Positions 43,577 through 52,728 of a stretch of DNA of 64,000 bases are shown here, piece by piece (the first letter of the stretch is position 1; each line of letters starts with the position of its first letter). A program made the translations under genes and the position numbers. Source of the stretch: Azospirillaceae bacterium (lineage in GTDB: Bacteria; Pseudomonadota; Alphaproteobacteria; Azospirillales; Azospirillaceae); the NCBI GenBank assembly GCA_028283825.1, contig JAPWJW010000002.1, positions 310,001-374,000 of the forward strand. Reading direction: 5' to 3'. The notes under the pieces were generated by a model. That model was not told the origin of the DNA, made no database searches, and saw only the letters and a program-made list of their open reading frames with translations.

Positions 43577-45235
43577 TCAGGCTTCGCGATAGCCCAGCAA
43601 CAGCAGGCCGACCAGCACGAAGCACACCGGCCAGATCCAGCCGGCCCAGCGGGCGTCACGGCCGGTACCCCGGATCTGCATCCAGCGCGCGGCACCCGCC
43701 GCCACGCCCAGCACCGCCAGGAACAGGTGGCTGAGTTCGATCAGCAGCTGTTCCTTGATGTTGCTGATGGCGTGGTTGTGGGTCAGCAGCAGGTCGCCGC
43801 CCACCGTGGTCAGGATGGGGAAGACCAGGGCCAGGGACTGGTTCTTCCACCGCCCGGTCCGCACCCCCCATTCGAAGATGGCGAACGCCACGATCAGCAC
43901 CACGAAGGTGCGGTGCTGCACCACCTCCGGATCACGGAAGCTGTCCCAGAAGCCGACGTCGCCCATGGGCCAGGTTTCCGGATCCGACCGCAGGAACAGG
44001 AACCCCGCCAGCACCAGGAACAGCAGCGGCCAATGCCGGGCCCAGCGCACGCCCGCCCGTTCCAACAGCGCCACCAGGCCGACCAGCAGCACGGCCAGGC
44101 CTGCCCAGTGGTGGTTGTATTCCGACCAGGCGATGTCGTCGGCGTTGCGCGGCGGCAATTCGCCGGCACCGGGCACGAAGGCCTCCGGCCGGTTGGACGC
44201 CTTGTGGTCCTGCCATTCCTTGTCCAGCTTCTCCTGCAAGGCGGGGATGGCCAGGCTGTCGTGGGTGGGGCTTTCCAGGCGCGGCGGGATGACGGGCGTC
44301 AGCCGCGCCACCACCTCGGCCCAGCTGGCGCGGTCGTCCGTCAGGTCGATGGCCGGCGGTTGCGAGGTGATGGAACCCGCGGCCAGCAGCACGGCGATGG
44401 CGAAGGCGATCTCCACCTCCACGAAGCGGCGCACGCGGGTCAGGCTTTCGCCCTGGCCGGCGGCGAAGCGGCGGATGGTCAGGAAATTGCCCAGGCCCAG
44501 CAGCAGCAGCAGGCCCAGCATGGCGCCCTTGGTGGCCGCCATGGCGCCGTAGGCGGTGCCGTAGAAGCCGTCCCAGCTGCCGATGAAGCCGACGCCGATA
44601 CCGATGGCGCCCAGCACGATCAGAAGGACGCCGGTGATGGACAGCTGGCTGTAGCGCTGGCCGATGGCGGCCCCCTCATCGCGCGACTGGGCCTGGCCCA
44701 GCGACGACAGGAAGGCCGGCAGGCCGCCCAGCCACAGCCCGGCGCCCAGGATGTGCGAGAAGGTGGCCAGCAGCATCCACACGCGCTCACCCGGCCGGGC
44801 GGCGGCATGGCTGGTGGCCAGCGACGCCACCAGCATCAGCAGGGCCAGGGCCGTCAGGGTGATGACGCGGTTGCGGGTCATGTGGCCGCGCGCCGCCACG
44901 GCGATGGCGACGGCCGCCAGCGTCTGGACGATGCCGGCCTCGATGAAGAAGGCGCCGGCCACCTTCAGCACCGGCATGCCCAGCGTGCCGGCCAGCACCA
45001 ACGCGTTCAGCGTCAGTGACGAGGCCGTGGCGATGGCGGTGGCGATGGCGCCCCAGCGGGCATAGCGGGCCCCGGCATCCGCCACCGCGTCGGCGGACAG
45101 CTTCAGCTTGGGCGCCAGCGGCAGGGCCAGGCAGGCCAGGAACAGCACGCTGCCGAAGGCCATGGTCATGGCCACCAGGTTGATGCCGTTGATGACGACG
45201 GTCAGGTAACCGAAGATATCGACAAGGGTATCCAC
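43577..45235 (-). CDS. copD: CopD-family copper resistance membrane protein
   Basis: 552 aa, GTG start. About 14 membrane helices; a CopD domain with LGAGLWLGGLPAFL and conserved histidines in MLATFSHILGAG. The C-terminal half, after a soluble stretch at 320-390, adds further helices (DVGFWDSFRDPEVVQHRTFV, LTHNHAISNIKEQLLIELSH) and is longer than minimal CopD. CopD is thought to import copper delivered by CopC. It starts 16 nt after copC. Confidence 0.87.
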   Translation of the reverse strand: MDTLVDIFGYLTVVINGINLVAMTMAFGSVLFLACLALPLAPKLKLSADAVADAGARYARWGAIATAIATASSLTLNALVLAGTLGMPVLKVAGAFFIEAGIVQTLAAVAIAVAARGHMTRNRVITLTALALLMLVASLATSHAAARPGERVWMLLATFSHILGAGLWLGGLPAFLSSLGQAQSRDEGAAIGQRYSQLSITGVLLIVLGAIGIGVGFIGSWDGFYGTAYGAMAATKGAMLGLLLLLGLGNFLTIRRFAAGQGESLTRVRRFVEVEIAFAIAVLLAAGSITSQPPAIDLTDDRASWAEVVARLTPVIPPRLESPTHDSLAIPALQEKLDKEWQDHKASNRPEAFVPGAGELPPRNADDIAWSEYNHHWAGLAVLLVGLVALLERAGVRWARHWPLLFLVLAGFLFLRSDPETWPMGDVGFWDSFRDPEVVQHRTFVVLIVAFAIFEWGVRTGRWKNQSLALVFPILTTVGGDLLLTHNHAISNIKEQLLIELSHLFLAVLGVAAGAARWMQIRGTGRDARWAGWIWPVCFVLVGLLLLGYREA

Positions 45236-45251
45236 GTGCGACAGGCCCCGG

Positions 45252-45671
45252 TTACGGCTGGATGACGGTGAAGGGGATGTCGCCGCGGGTGGTGTGCCCG
45301 TCCACGGCCAGTACCTGCCAGCGCAGCTTGTACGACCCGACGATGGACAGGGTGACGCTGCCGCTCAGGGTCTCGTCATCCGGGCTGTCACTCATCGTCA
45401 CCGGGGTCTCGCTCTTGTCGGAACCGATGATGGTCAGCTTGGACCGCGCGCGGTCGATTCGGCTGTTGAAGTGCACGGTCAGGACGTTGCCGCCGATACC
45501 CAGCGTGTCGTTCACCTTGGGATTGCTCTGGATGACGATGGCATGCGCCTGCGCGACCACCGGGGCCAGCAGGGGGGCCACGGCCATGCCGGCCAGGAGG
45601 GTCAGGCCGCCGGCCAGCCGGCGCAGGCGCCCGGGCTGGGATGGGTGGGAAACAGGGGTTCGGAAGGTCAT
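45252..45671 (-). CDS. copC: CopC-domain periplasmic copper-binding protein
   Basis: 139 aa if started at ATG 45671, chosen because AGGAG lies 9 nt before it; the ATG at 45680 overlaps that site. The signal peptide ends VAQA-HAIVIQSNP, so the mature protein starts with His, the typical Cu(II) ligand of CopC. LTVHFNSRID and the C-terminal VDGHTTRGDIPFTV are family hallmarks. No Met-rich Cu(I) loop is visible. Operon with copD. Confidence 0.92.
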   Translation of the reverse strand: MTFRTPVSHPSQPGRLRRLAGGLTLLAGMAVAPLLAPVVAQAHAIVIQSNPKVNDTLGIGGNVLTVHFNSRIDRARSKLTIIGSDKSETPVTMSDSPDDETLSGSVTLSIVGSYKLRWQVLAVDGHTTRGDIPFTVIQP

Positions 45672-46413
45672 CTGCGACATCTCCTCGAAGACTTAAGGAA
45701 GCGTACGTATGGGGGCAGGCGGTCCCGCACAAGGGGGCCCGGGGCTGCGGGACGGAACGGATCACTGCCGGGAACCATTCCCTTACACGCCGCGCCCGCA
45801 CGCGACAAACGCGCGCAGCCGACAGCCACCACGGTACGGTTTTACGGGCGCGGTTTTTTGCGCGACAGCGGTTATGTCAATTCTTTACGCCATCGCCGGG
45901 ATCGCTGGAAACCCGTATCGCCGGGCAGCAGGGCTGTCACATTTGCGGCCGGCGGGGCGGTTTGTTGCGTCCGGGACGACGGGCACCCGTCGCCGCTTAT
46001 CCGAAAAGTTACTTGCAGGCCACCGCTTGATTGCCGATTCAGGAAGATGTCGGCATGCGGCACCTACTTGCGCGTCCGAGTCCAAGGTCAAGTCACCCCG
46101 TTGCGGCGATGTCACACTTGAAGCAGACCTTGCGCAAGCAATCGGTGCGCGTTGGCACCTTTCGAATTTTGTGCAAGTCTGGCGTTACCATAGGGCGGTA
46201 GCGGATTCGATTGGCGCGGGTATGAATCACCCGGGCTCGGTCGGGGCGGGGGGTCGGTTTTACCATCCGTAGCCAAATGGGAACCGTCAGGCCTGGCTTG
46301 GCGGGAACCGGTTGGTATCGCTAACAAAGTTGAAGTGGGGCGCCTTGGTCCGGCCTGTTTCCAGCCGGATCCTTCCCGAAGGTACAAGGGGGGCGCCTTC
46401 AGGGGTTTTCCGA
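45672..46413. other. Long divergent gap copC / ispH
   Basis: 742 nt. An open frame at 45709-46272 shows no native protein features and is rejected. No terminators, tRNA or known riboswitch recognised. It must hold the copCD and ispH promoters. ispH has a poor ribosome-binding site (no clear GGAG before 46414). Confidence 0.45.
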
Positions 46414-47335
46414 ATGCAGGTAGTTCTCGCTCAGCCGCGGGGCTTCTGCGCTGGAGTCATCCGCGCCATCGACATTGTCGAGCGCGCGCTGGAACGTCAC
46501 GGCGCACCCGTTTATGTGCGGCATGAGATTGTCCATAATCATCATGTGGTTGAAGGGCTTAGGGCCAAGGGCGCACGGTTTGTGGAGGATTTGGCGGAGG
46601 TGCCGCCGGGATCCCTCACCATCTTCAGCGCCCACGGTGTGCCGCAGGTGGTGGAGGTTGAGGCGCTGACGCGGGATCTTCGGGTCATCGATGCGACATG
46701 TCCGCTGGTGTCCAAGGTGCATGTCGAGGGCAAGCGGTACGTGGCGCAAGGCCGCACCGTCATCCTGATCGGCCATGCCGGCCATGCGGAGGTGGAAGGC
46801 ACCCTTGGCCAAATCCCCGGGCGTGCCCATCTGGTGTCCAGCGTGGATGACGTGGCGGCTTTGCCGCTGCCGTCGGACACGCCGGTGGCCTATGTGACGC
46901 AAACCACGCTCAGCGTGGATGACACGCGGGCCATCATCCAGGCGTTGAAGTGTCGATTCGCCGATATCCAGGGGCCTGAAACCAAGGATATCTGCTATGC
47001 GACGCAGAATCGCCAGGCGGCGGTGCGCGAATTGGTCCAAAGTGGCGGAGCTTATCCTGGTAGTTGGGTCACCAAACAGTTCGAATTCGAACCGGCTACG
47101 GGAAATTGGTGAGGAACTGGGCGTGCCCAGCTACCTTGTCCCCGACGCGGACGCGCTGGATCCGGCCTGGTTGGCCGGATGCGGTGTGGTCGGCGTCACA
47201 GCCGGGGCCTCGGCCCCGGAAGTACTGGTGGACGGTGTGATCGCGGCGCTTGGGCGCCTGGGTCCCATCGAGCTATCGACATTGCCGGGCATCGTGGAAG
47301 ACGTGCAGTTCCGCCTGCCTGAAACGCTGGCCTGA
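46414..47335 (+). pseudogene. ispH: 4-hydroxy-3-methylbut-2-enyl diphosphate reductase with a +1 frameshift
   Basis: IspH makes isopentenyl and dimethylallyl diphosphate at the end of the MEP pathway. The three cluster cysteines are intact: RGFCAGV (Cys12), DATCPLV and [10 protein letters not shown]. The frame breaks at TTGG 47032-47035; dropping one G turns the text into [25 protein letters not shown], then VTAGASAPEVLVDGVI and the end LPGIVEDVQFRLPE, a complete IspH C-terminus. About 306 aa when restored. Because ispH is normally essential, the lesion is probably a sequence error, or another copy exists. It lies 105 nt before hpnH on the same strand. Confidence 0.9.
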
Positions 47336-47440
47336 CGCGCATGGCGGTGGATGGTTTTTTGACCGCCAATTCGCTAGAGAAAACGTTTAAACCCGCGCCG
47401 CCGCAGTCAACAGGCGCTGGGGCTCAAGGAGATTGAAGGC

Positions 47441-48577
47441 ATGGGTATTCCGCTGCATCAGGTCGTCCGTATCGGCTCGTATCTTCTCAAGAAGCGGCTG
47501 ACGGGCGTGAAGCGCTACCCCTTGGTCCTCATGCTGGAACCATTGTTCCGTTGCAACCTGGCCTGTGCCGGCTGCGGCAAGATCGACTATCCGGACGAGA
47601 TCCTGAACCAGCGACTGCCGCTGGAGGATTGCCTGTCGGCGGTGGATGAGTGTGGCGCGCCCGTGGTGGTGATTGCCGGCGGTGAGCCGCTGCTGCACAA
47701 AGAAATCGACAAGATGGTCGAAGGGATCATCGCCAAGAAGAAATACGCCATCCTGTGCACCAACGCGCTGCTGATGGAAAAGAAGATGGACCTGTTCAAG
47801 CCCAGTCCATACTTCACCTGGTCGGTGCACCTGGACGGCGACCGCGAGGCGCATGACAAGTCCGTCTGCCAGAAGGGCACCTACGACCGCGCCGTGGCGG
47901 CCATCAAGGCGGCGAAGGACCGGGGCTTCCGCGTCAGCATCAACTGCACCTTCTTCAACGACGCCGATCCGGAGCGCGTGGCCCGCTTCTTCGACAGCGT
48001 GATGGAGATGGGCGTGGAAGGCATCACCGTCTCGCCGGGCTATGCCTACGAGCGTGCGCCCGACCAGCAGCATTTCCTGAACCGCACCGCCACCAAGACC
48101 CTGTTCCGTGAGATCTTCAAGCACGGCAACGGTGGCAAGAACTGGCGGTTCAACCAGTCCGCCATGTTCCTGGACTTCCTGGCCGGCAACCAGGAATACC
48201 ACTGCACGCCGTGGGGCAACCCCTGCCGCACCTATTTCGGCTGGCAGCGTCCCTGCTACCTCCTGGGTGAAGGCTACGCCAAGACCTTCAAGGAGCTGAT
48301 GGAGGATACGGACTGGGACAAGTACGGCACCGGCAACTATGAGAAGTGCGCCGACTGCATGGTCCATTGCGGGTATGAGGCGTCGGCCGTGACCGACACC
48401 CTGACCAACCCGCTGAAGGCCGCCTGGGTGGGCCTGCGCGGTGTGAAGACCACCGGCGCCATGGCGCCGGAAATCAGCCTGGAAAACCAGCGCCCGCCGG
48501 AATTCGTCTTCTCACGCCATGTCGAGAAGGCGCTGGCTGACATCCGCGCGCGCGACCCCAGCAAAGCCGCCGAGTAA
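47441..48577 (+). CDS. hpnH: Adenosylhopane synthase, radical SAM protein HpnH
   Basis: 378 aa. Radical SAM motif CNLACAGCG at residues 38-46, then GGEPLLH, and SVHLDGDREAHD. C-terminal cysteine motif YEKCADCMVHCGYEA. It adds a 5'-deoxyadenosyl radical to diploptene, giving adenosylhopane, the first extended hopanoid. AAGGAG precedes the ATG. Its last 66 nt overlap the end of the opposing hpnG. Confidence 0.95.
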   Translation: MGIPLHQVVRIGSYLLKKRLTGVKRYPLVLMLEPLFRCNLACAGCGKIDYPDEILNQRLPLEDCLSAVDECGAPVVVIAGGEPLLHKEIDKMVEGIIAKKKYAILCTNALLMEKKMDLFKPSPYFTWSVHLDGDREAHDKSVCQKGTYDRAVAAIKAAKDRGFRVSINCTFFNDADPERVARFFDSVMEMGVEGITVSPGYAYERAPDQQHFLNRTATKTLFREIFKHGNGGKNWRFNQSAMFLDFLAGNQEYHCTPWGNPCRTYFGWQRPCYLLGEGYAKTFKELMEDTDWDKYGTGNYEKCADCMVHCGYEASAVTDTLTNPLKAAWVGLRGVKTTGAMAPEISLENQRPPEFVFSRHVEKALADIRARDPSKAAE

Positions 48578-49216
48578 GGCCTTAAACGCCGCCTCGGAAT
48601 CCCGGGCCAGCCGCATCAGGTGCGGGATCTGGCCCGGCTGACGCCATAGGGACGCCAGGATCCGCAAGGGGTCCGGCGTCCCGTTGCGTTTCAGGGGGGC
48701 GGTCGCCGCCGGCGGCAGGGCCATGTGGGCCGGGTCGCACACCGCGCGCAGCACCGCCACCGGCACGCCGAAGCGCGCCCCCACCCGGGCGGCGATCTGC
48801 GATTCCGTATCCACCAGGGCGGCCCCCGTGGCCTGGTACAGCGCCTGCTTGCCCGCCACGCTGTCGATGATGCGGTCCTGGCCCGCCACCGGCCCCACCA
48901 TGGCCCGGGGCAATGCTGCGGCCAGGCCGGCCGTCCAGTCGGCGTCGGGCAGGAAGTCGCCCTGGTCGGTAATGATGCGGTTGGCCACCACCAGGGTGCC
49001 GGGCGCCAGGTCCGGCTGCAAGCCGCCGCCCAGGCCGAAACTCAGGAAGCCGCAGGCGCCCGGCGCATGGGCCGTCAGTTCCCGCTCCGTCCGTTCCAGG
49101 TCGCCGGCGCTGACCAGCGGCAGCCAGCCGCGCCCCTGGGCGATGTCCGCCTCCCGCTTCAGGCCGGTGACGACGATGATGGGGCGCGCCAGCACGCGCC
49201 GCTGTGGCTGGACCAT
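48512..49216 (-). CDS. hpnG: Hopanoid-associated nucleoside phosphorylase HpnG
   Basis: 234 aa from ATG 49216. Phosphorylase fold of the PNP/UDP family: IIVVTGLKREADIA, GFLSFGLGGGLQPDLAPG, VANRI, and ALVDTESQIAARVGARFGVPVAVLRAVCD. It removes adenine from adenosylhopane to give a ribosyl-hopane intermediate, acting after HpnH. The stop lies inside the 3' end of hpnH on the other strand (66-nt tail-to-tail overlap). Minus-strand neighbour shc ends 101 nt upstream with a terminator in between. Confidence 0.92.
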   Translation of the reverse strand: MVQPQRRVLARPIIVVTGLKREADIAQGRGWLPLVSAGDLERTERELTAHAPGACGFLSFGLGGGLQPDLAPGTLVVANRIITDQGDFLPDADWTAGLAAALPRAMVGPVAGQDRIIDSVAGKQALYQATGAALVDTESQIAARVGARFGVPVAVLRAVCDPAHMALPPAATAPLKRNGTPDPLRILASLWRQPGQIPHLMRLARDSEAAFKALLGGFAGVARADVSQRLLDMA

Positions 49217-49230
49217 GATGATTCCAAGGG

Positions 49231-49269
49231 GGAAAAGAAAACGCCTGGAAGGGGGTTCCTTCCAGGCGT
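49231..49269 (-). terminator. Terminator between shc and hpnG
   Basis: Stem ACGCCTGGAA/TTCCAGGCGT, followed on the minus strand by TTTTCTTTT. It begins 48 nt past the shc stop and ends only 14 nt before hpnG, so it may limit read-through into hpnG. Confidence 0.8.
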
Positions 49270-49317
49270 CTTTATTACCCGCTCTCGCGGGCGCTTTACA
49301 TTTAAAACCAGCGGCTT

Positions 49318-51321
49318 TTACAGGCCGTAGCCGACCAGCTTGCTGTTGCCCTGCGACAGGTTGCGGTACCGCGCCAGCGCCCACAGGGGGAAGTACTTCG
49401 AATAGCCGTGGTAGCGCAGGTAGAAGATGCGCGGGAAACCGCCGCCACTGTAGAACTCTTCCTTCCACAGCCCGTCCGTACCCTGGTTCTTCGTCAGCCA
49501 GGCTATGCCGCGCGCCACCGCCGGGTGGTCCACAGCGCCGGCCGCCATCATGCCCAGCAGGGCCCAGGCGGTCTGGGACGCGGTGGAGGGGAAGGGGCGA
49601 TAGCCACGGTAGTCCAGGGCGTAGCTTTCGCAATCCTCGCCCCAGCCGCCGTCGGCGTTCTGGATCTGCACCAGCCAGTCCACCGCCCGCACCATGGCGG
49701 GATGGTCCGGCGCCAGGCCGGCGGCGTTCAGGCCGTTCAGGGCCGACCAGGTGCCGTAGACGTAGTTGACGCCCCAGCGGCCGAACCAGCTGCCGTCCTT
49801 CTCCTGCTCGTCCAGCAGGTAGGCCACGGCCTCCTTCATCGCCGGGCTGTCCCGGTCGGCGCCCAGCTGGGCGATCATGCCCAGGCAGCGGCCGGTGACG
49901 TCGGACGTGGGCGGATCCAGCAGGGCGCCGTGGTCGGAGAAGGGGATGTAGTTCAGGTGGTAATGGGTGTTGTCGGCGTCGAACGCGCCCCAGCCGCCGT
50001 TACGGCTCTGCAGGCCCTCCACCCACTCCGCCCCGCGGGCGATGGTGGTGCCGTAGTCGGAAGGCAGGCCTGCGGCGGCCAGCTGCGGCTGCGCGCGCTG
50101 GAAGGCCATGACGACGACGGCGGTGTCGTCCAGGTCGGGGTAATGGTCGTTGCCGTACTGGAAGGCCCAGCCGCCGGGGCGGACGTTGGGGCGCTGTTCC
50201 GCCCAGTCGCCGACCACGTCCAGCACCTGCTCCCCCTTCAGCCATTCCAGCGCCTGGCCGGTACGCGCCAGCGCCTCATCCGTGCCCACTTCCATCATGG
50301 CGTGGCACAGCAGGCTGGTATCCCACACGGGGCTGACGCAGGGCTGGCAGAAGGCCTCGTCCGCCGCCTCATCGATGATCAGCAGCTTCTCGATGGCGTA
50401 GCGCGCGGTCGCGACCTCGGGGTGCTTGGGCGACCAGCCCAGCAGGTCGAACATCATGACCGTGTTGGCCATGGCCGGATAAATGGCGCCCAGGCCGTCC
50501 TCGCCGTTCAGGCGTTCGCGCACGAAGGCCACGGCCTTCTCCACCGCCCGGTCGCGGCTCTTCTTGGGGAAGAAGGGCCGGGCCAGGCGCAGCACCCGGT
50601 CGATGACGCCGAAGATCTCGCCCCAGGGCTTCTTGACGTGCGGCGCCTTGGGCCAGGACCTGACCTTGTCCGCCGGCACCAGGAACAGCTCATCGATGCG
50701 CAGGTTATGCGGGTTCTTGGCCTTGGACTGCAGGCTCATCAGAACCAGCAGCGGCACGATGACGGTGCGCGCCCAATAGCTGACCTTGCTCAGGTGGAAG
50801 GGGAACCACTTGGGCAGCAGCATGATCTCGACCGGCATCACCGGGACGGCGGTCCACGGCACGGCGCCGAACTGCGCCAGCATGATGCGGGTGAAGACGT
50901 TGGTGGCGGCGGCCCCGCCATTGTCGCGGATGGCCTGGCGGGCACGCACCATGTGGGGGGCGTCGATGTCGTCGCCGATGGCCTTCAGCGCGAAATAGGC
51001 CTTTACGCTGGCGCTGATGTTGAAGGCGCCCTTGAAGAACAGCGGCCAGCCGTGGTGGTCGCCCTGGATGCGGCGCAGGTAATTGCCGATGCGCCGCGCG
51101 ACCTCCGGATCCGGCTCCTCACCCAGGTAGTGCTTCAGCAGAATGTATTCGGCGGGGATGGTGGCGTCGGCCTCCAGGTCGAAGACCCAGTGGCCATCGG
51201 CCGCCTGGCTGTCCATCAGGACGCGGGCGGCGCGGTCGATCGACTGCTGCAGCGCCCCTTCGCCGGCGCGGGCATCGCCCACGTCACCGCCAACCGGGAC
51301 GGCCTCCATACGAACATCCAT
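49318..51321 (-). CDS. shc: Squalene-hopene cyclase
   Basis: 667 aa from ATG 51321 (a TTG at 51327 is also in frame). It cyclises squalene to hopene/hopanol at the membrane. Catalytic DXDD-type motif in DLDDTAVVVMAF near residue 375; QW repeats such as QNADGGWGED and QEKDGSWFGRWGVNYVYGTW; normal length. Also called hpnF. It is downstream of hpnE in the minus-strand operon with a 126-nt gap. Confidence 0.96.
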   Translation of the reverse strand: MDVRMEAVPVGGDVGDARAGEGALQQSIDRAARVLMDSQAADGHWVFDLEADATIPAEYILLKHYLGEEPDPEVARRIGNYLRRIQGDHHGWPLFFKGAFNISASVKAYFALKAIGDDIDAPHMVRARQAIRDNGGAAATNVFTRIMLAQFGAVPWTAVPVMPVEIMLLPKWFPFHLSKVSYWARTVIVPLLVLMSLQSKAKNPHNLRIDELFLVPADKVRSWPKAPHVKKPWGEIFGVIDRVLRLARPFFPKKSRDRAVEKAVAFVRERLNGEDGLGAIYPAMANTVMMFDLLGWSPKHPEVATARYAIEKLLIIDEAADEAFCQPCVSPVWDTSLLCHAMMEVGTDEALARTGQALEWLKGEQVLDVVGDWAEQRPNVRPGGWAFQYGNDHYPDLDDTAVVVMAFQRAQPQLAAAGLPSDYGTTIARGAEWVEGLQSRNGGWGAFDADNTHYHLNYIPFSDHGALLDPPTSDVTGRCLGMIAQLGADRDSPAMKEAVAYLLDEQEKDGSWFGRWGVNYVYGTWSALNGLNAAGLAPDHPAMVRAVDWLVQIQNADGGWGEDCESYALDYRGYRPFPSTASQTAWALLGMMAAGAVDHPAVARGIAWLTKNQGTDGLWKEEFYSGGGFPRIFYLRYHGYSKYFPLWALARYRNLSQGNSKLVGYGL

Positions 51322-51453
51322 CACCAAAAGACCTCTACCTACCTGAACGCGAATGCCTAAGATCGGTTTTTCAAGAAACCGTCATGGAAGCTGTGCGCAA
51401 GCGCACACCTCTGTCTCATGCCTGAATCGCTTGGACGGGGAACCGTCCAGGCT

Positions 51454-52728
51454 TCACGCCCCGCGCAGCAACGCATCCGCGGCGGTGAATCCCGAACGTA
51501 TGGCGCCTTCGATGGTCGAAGGCAATCCGGTAGCCGTCCAATCCCCTGCCAACACAAGGTTTTTTCCGGCGGCCGTTGCATTCGGGCGACGCTTTGCCTG
51601 CGTCGGCAGTGCGGCAAAGGTCGCCCGCTTCTCTTTCACCACCTGCCAGGGGGGCAGGGGCGCGTCGGCGGGCAGGCCGGCCAAGGCCGCGATCTCCCCC
51701 CAGATGGTGCGGGCGGTGGCCTCGCGGTCCGACTCCATCAGGCGGTCGGCGCCGCTGACCGTCACCGATAGGTGGTCGTCATAGGCGAAGGCCCATTCGC
51801 CCACCGTGTTGATCATGCCGGTCATCCGGGGCATGTCCGCCGGCCGGTCCAGGCGGAAATGGACGTTCAGGATGGACCGGTGTTCCGTCGGCGTGGTCAG
51901 GCCCGGCAGCAGGTCGGCCGCCACCCAGGCGGGCACGGCCAGGACCACCGCATCATCCGGGCCCAGCGCTATCGTTTCGGTGCCGAAATCAAGTGCCGTC
52001 GCGACCTGGCCATCCCGCGTCAGGCCGCGCAGGCGGCGGCGCCAGGCGATCTCGGCGCCGTTGGCGGCCAGCCAGTCCAGCGCCGGGTCCACGAACACGG
52101 GCGACAGGCCGCCGCTGGCCAGCAGGGGCTGGTAGGCCGCCCCGCCCTGGGCCAGGGTCTCGCGGATGATGGCGCCGGCCAGACCGGCGGCCGACTGCTC
52201 CGGCTCGGTATTCAAGGCGGCCAGCAGCACGGGGCGGAAGAAATTGTCCCAGGCCGGGCCGGAACAGGACAGCACCTCACCGATGGGCGCCAGCGGGTCG
52301 GCACGCATCAGCTTCATGCCGGCCAGATAGTCGGCGGCGGTGGTGCCGGGCACGCGGCGTGAGGGCACCAGCACCCACCACGGCAGCTTGCCCTCGTTGG
52401 GGCGCACCTGCCAGCGGCGGCCGGTGGCGCCGTCCCAGAACCGGTAGTCCACTTTCTCCAGCCCGAACGCGCGGCCGGGGCCGTGCGTGCTGCGCAGGTA
52501 GGACATGGCTGCATGGTTGCCGCTGACCACCAGATGGCTGCCATTGTCGATGCGCACGCCCAGGGCGGGCTCGTCATAGGACCGGCAGCGGCCGCCGGCA
52601 TGGGCGGCGGCTTCGTACAGGCGGACGCGGCGGCCCTGTTCGGTCAGGCGGACGGCGGCGGCCAAGCCGGCCAGGCCGGCGCCGACGACGTGAACCGTCG
52701 GCCCGGTGGATGGATGGGCGGTGGTCAT
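51454..52728 (-). CDS. hpnE: Hydroxysqualene dehydroxylase HpnE
   Basis: 424 aa from ATG 52728, which overlaps the hpnD stop (ATGA). FAD-dependent amine-oxidase fold: VHVVGAGLAGLAAAVRLTEQG with an acidic end of the second strand (YEAAAHAGGRC), and the C-terminal FAD motif NLVLAGDWTATGLPSTIEGA. HpnE reduces hydroxysqualene to squalene, completing the HpnDCE route. It has no membrane segments. Confidence 0.94.
   Translation of the reverse strand: MTTAHPSTGPTVHVVGAGLAGLAAAVRLTEQGRRVRLYEAAAHAGGRCRSYDEPALGVRIDNGSHLVVSGNHAAMSYLRSTHGPGRAFGLEKVDYRFWDGATGRRWQVRPNEGKLPWWVLVPSRRVPGTTAADYLAGMKLMRADPLAPIGEVLSCSGPAWDNFFRPVLLAALNTEPEQSAAGLAGAIIRETLAQGGAAYQPLLASGGLSPVFVDPALDWLAANGAEIAWRRRLRGLTRDGQVATALDFGTETIALGPDDAVVLAVPAWVAADLLPGLTTPTEHRSILNVHFRLDRPADMPRMTGMINTVGEWAFAYDDHLSVTVSGADRLMESDREATARTIWGEIAALAGLPADAPLPPWQVVKEKRATFAALPTQAKRRPNATAAGKNLVLAGDWTATGLPSTIEGAIRSGFTAADALLRGA

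Noticed and set aside
45709-46272. 187-codon frame in the copC-ispH gap
   Set aside because: Composition is Arg/Gly/His/Pro-rich without hydrophobic periodicity or a ribosome-binding site; treated as non-coding.
47078-47093. Palindrome TTCGAATTCGAA inside ispH
   Set aside because: Encodes the conserved NSSNSNRL of IspH; explained by coding, not regulation.
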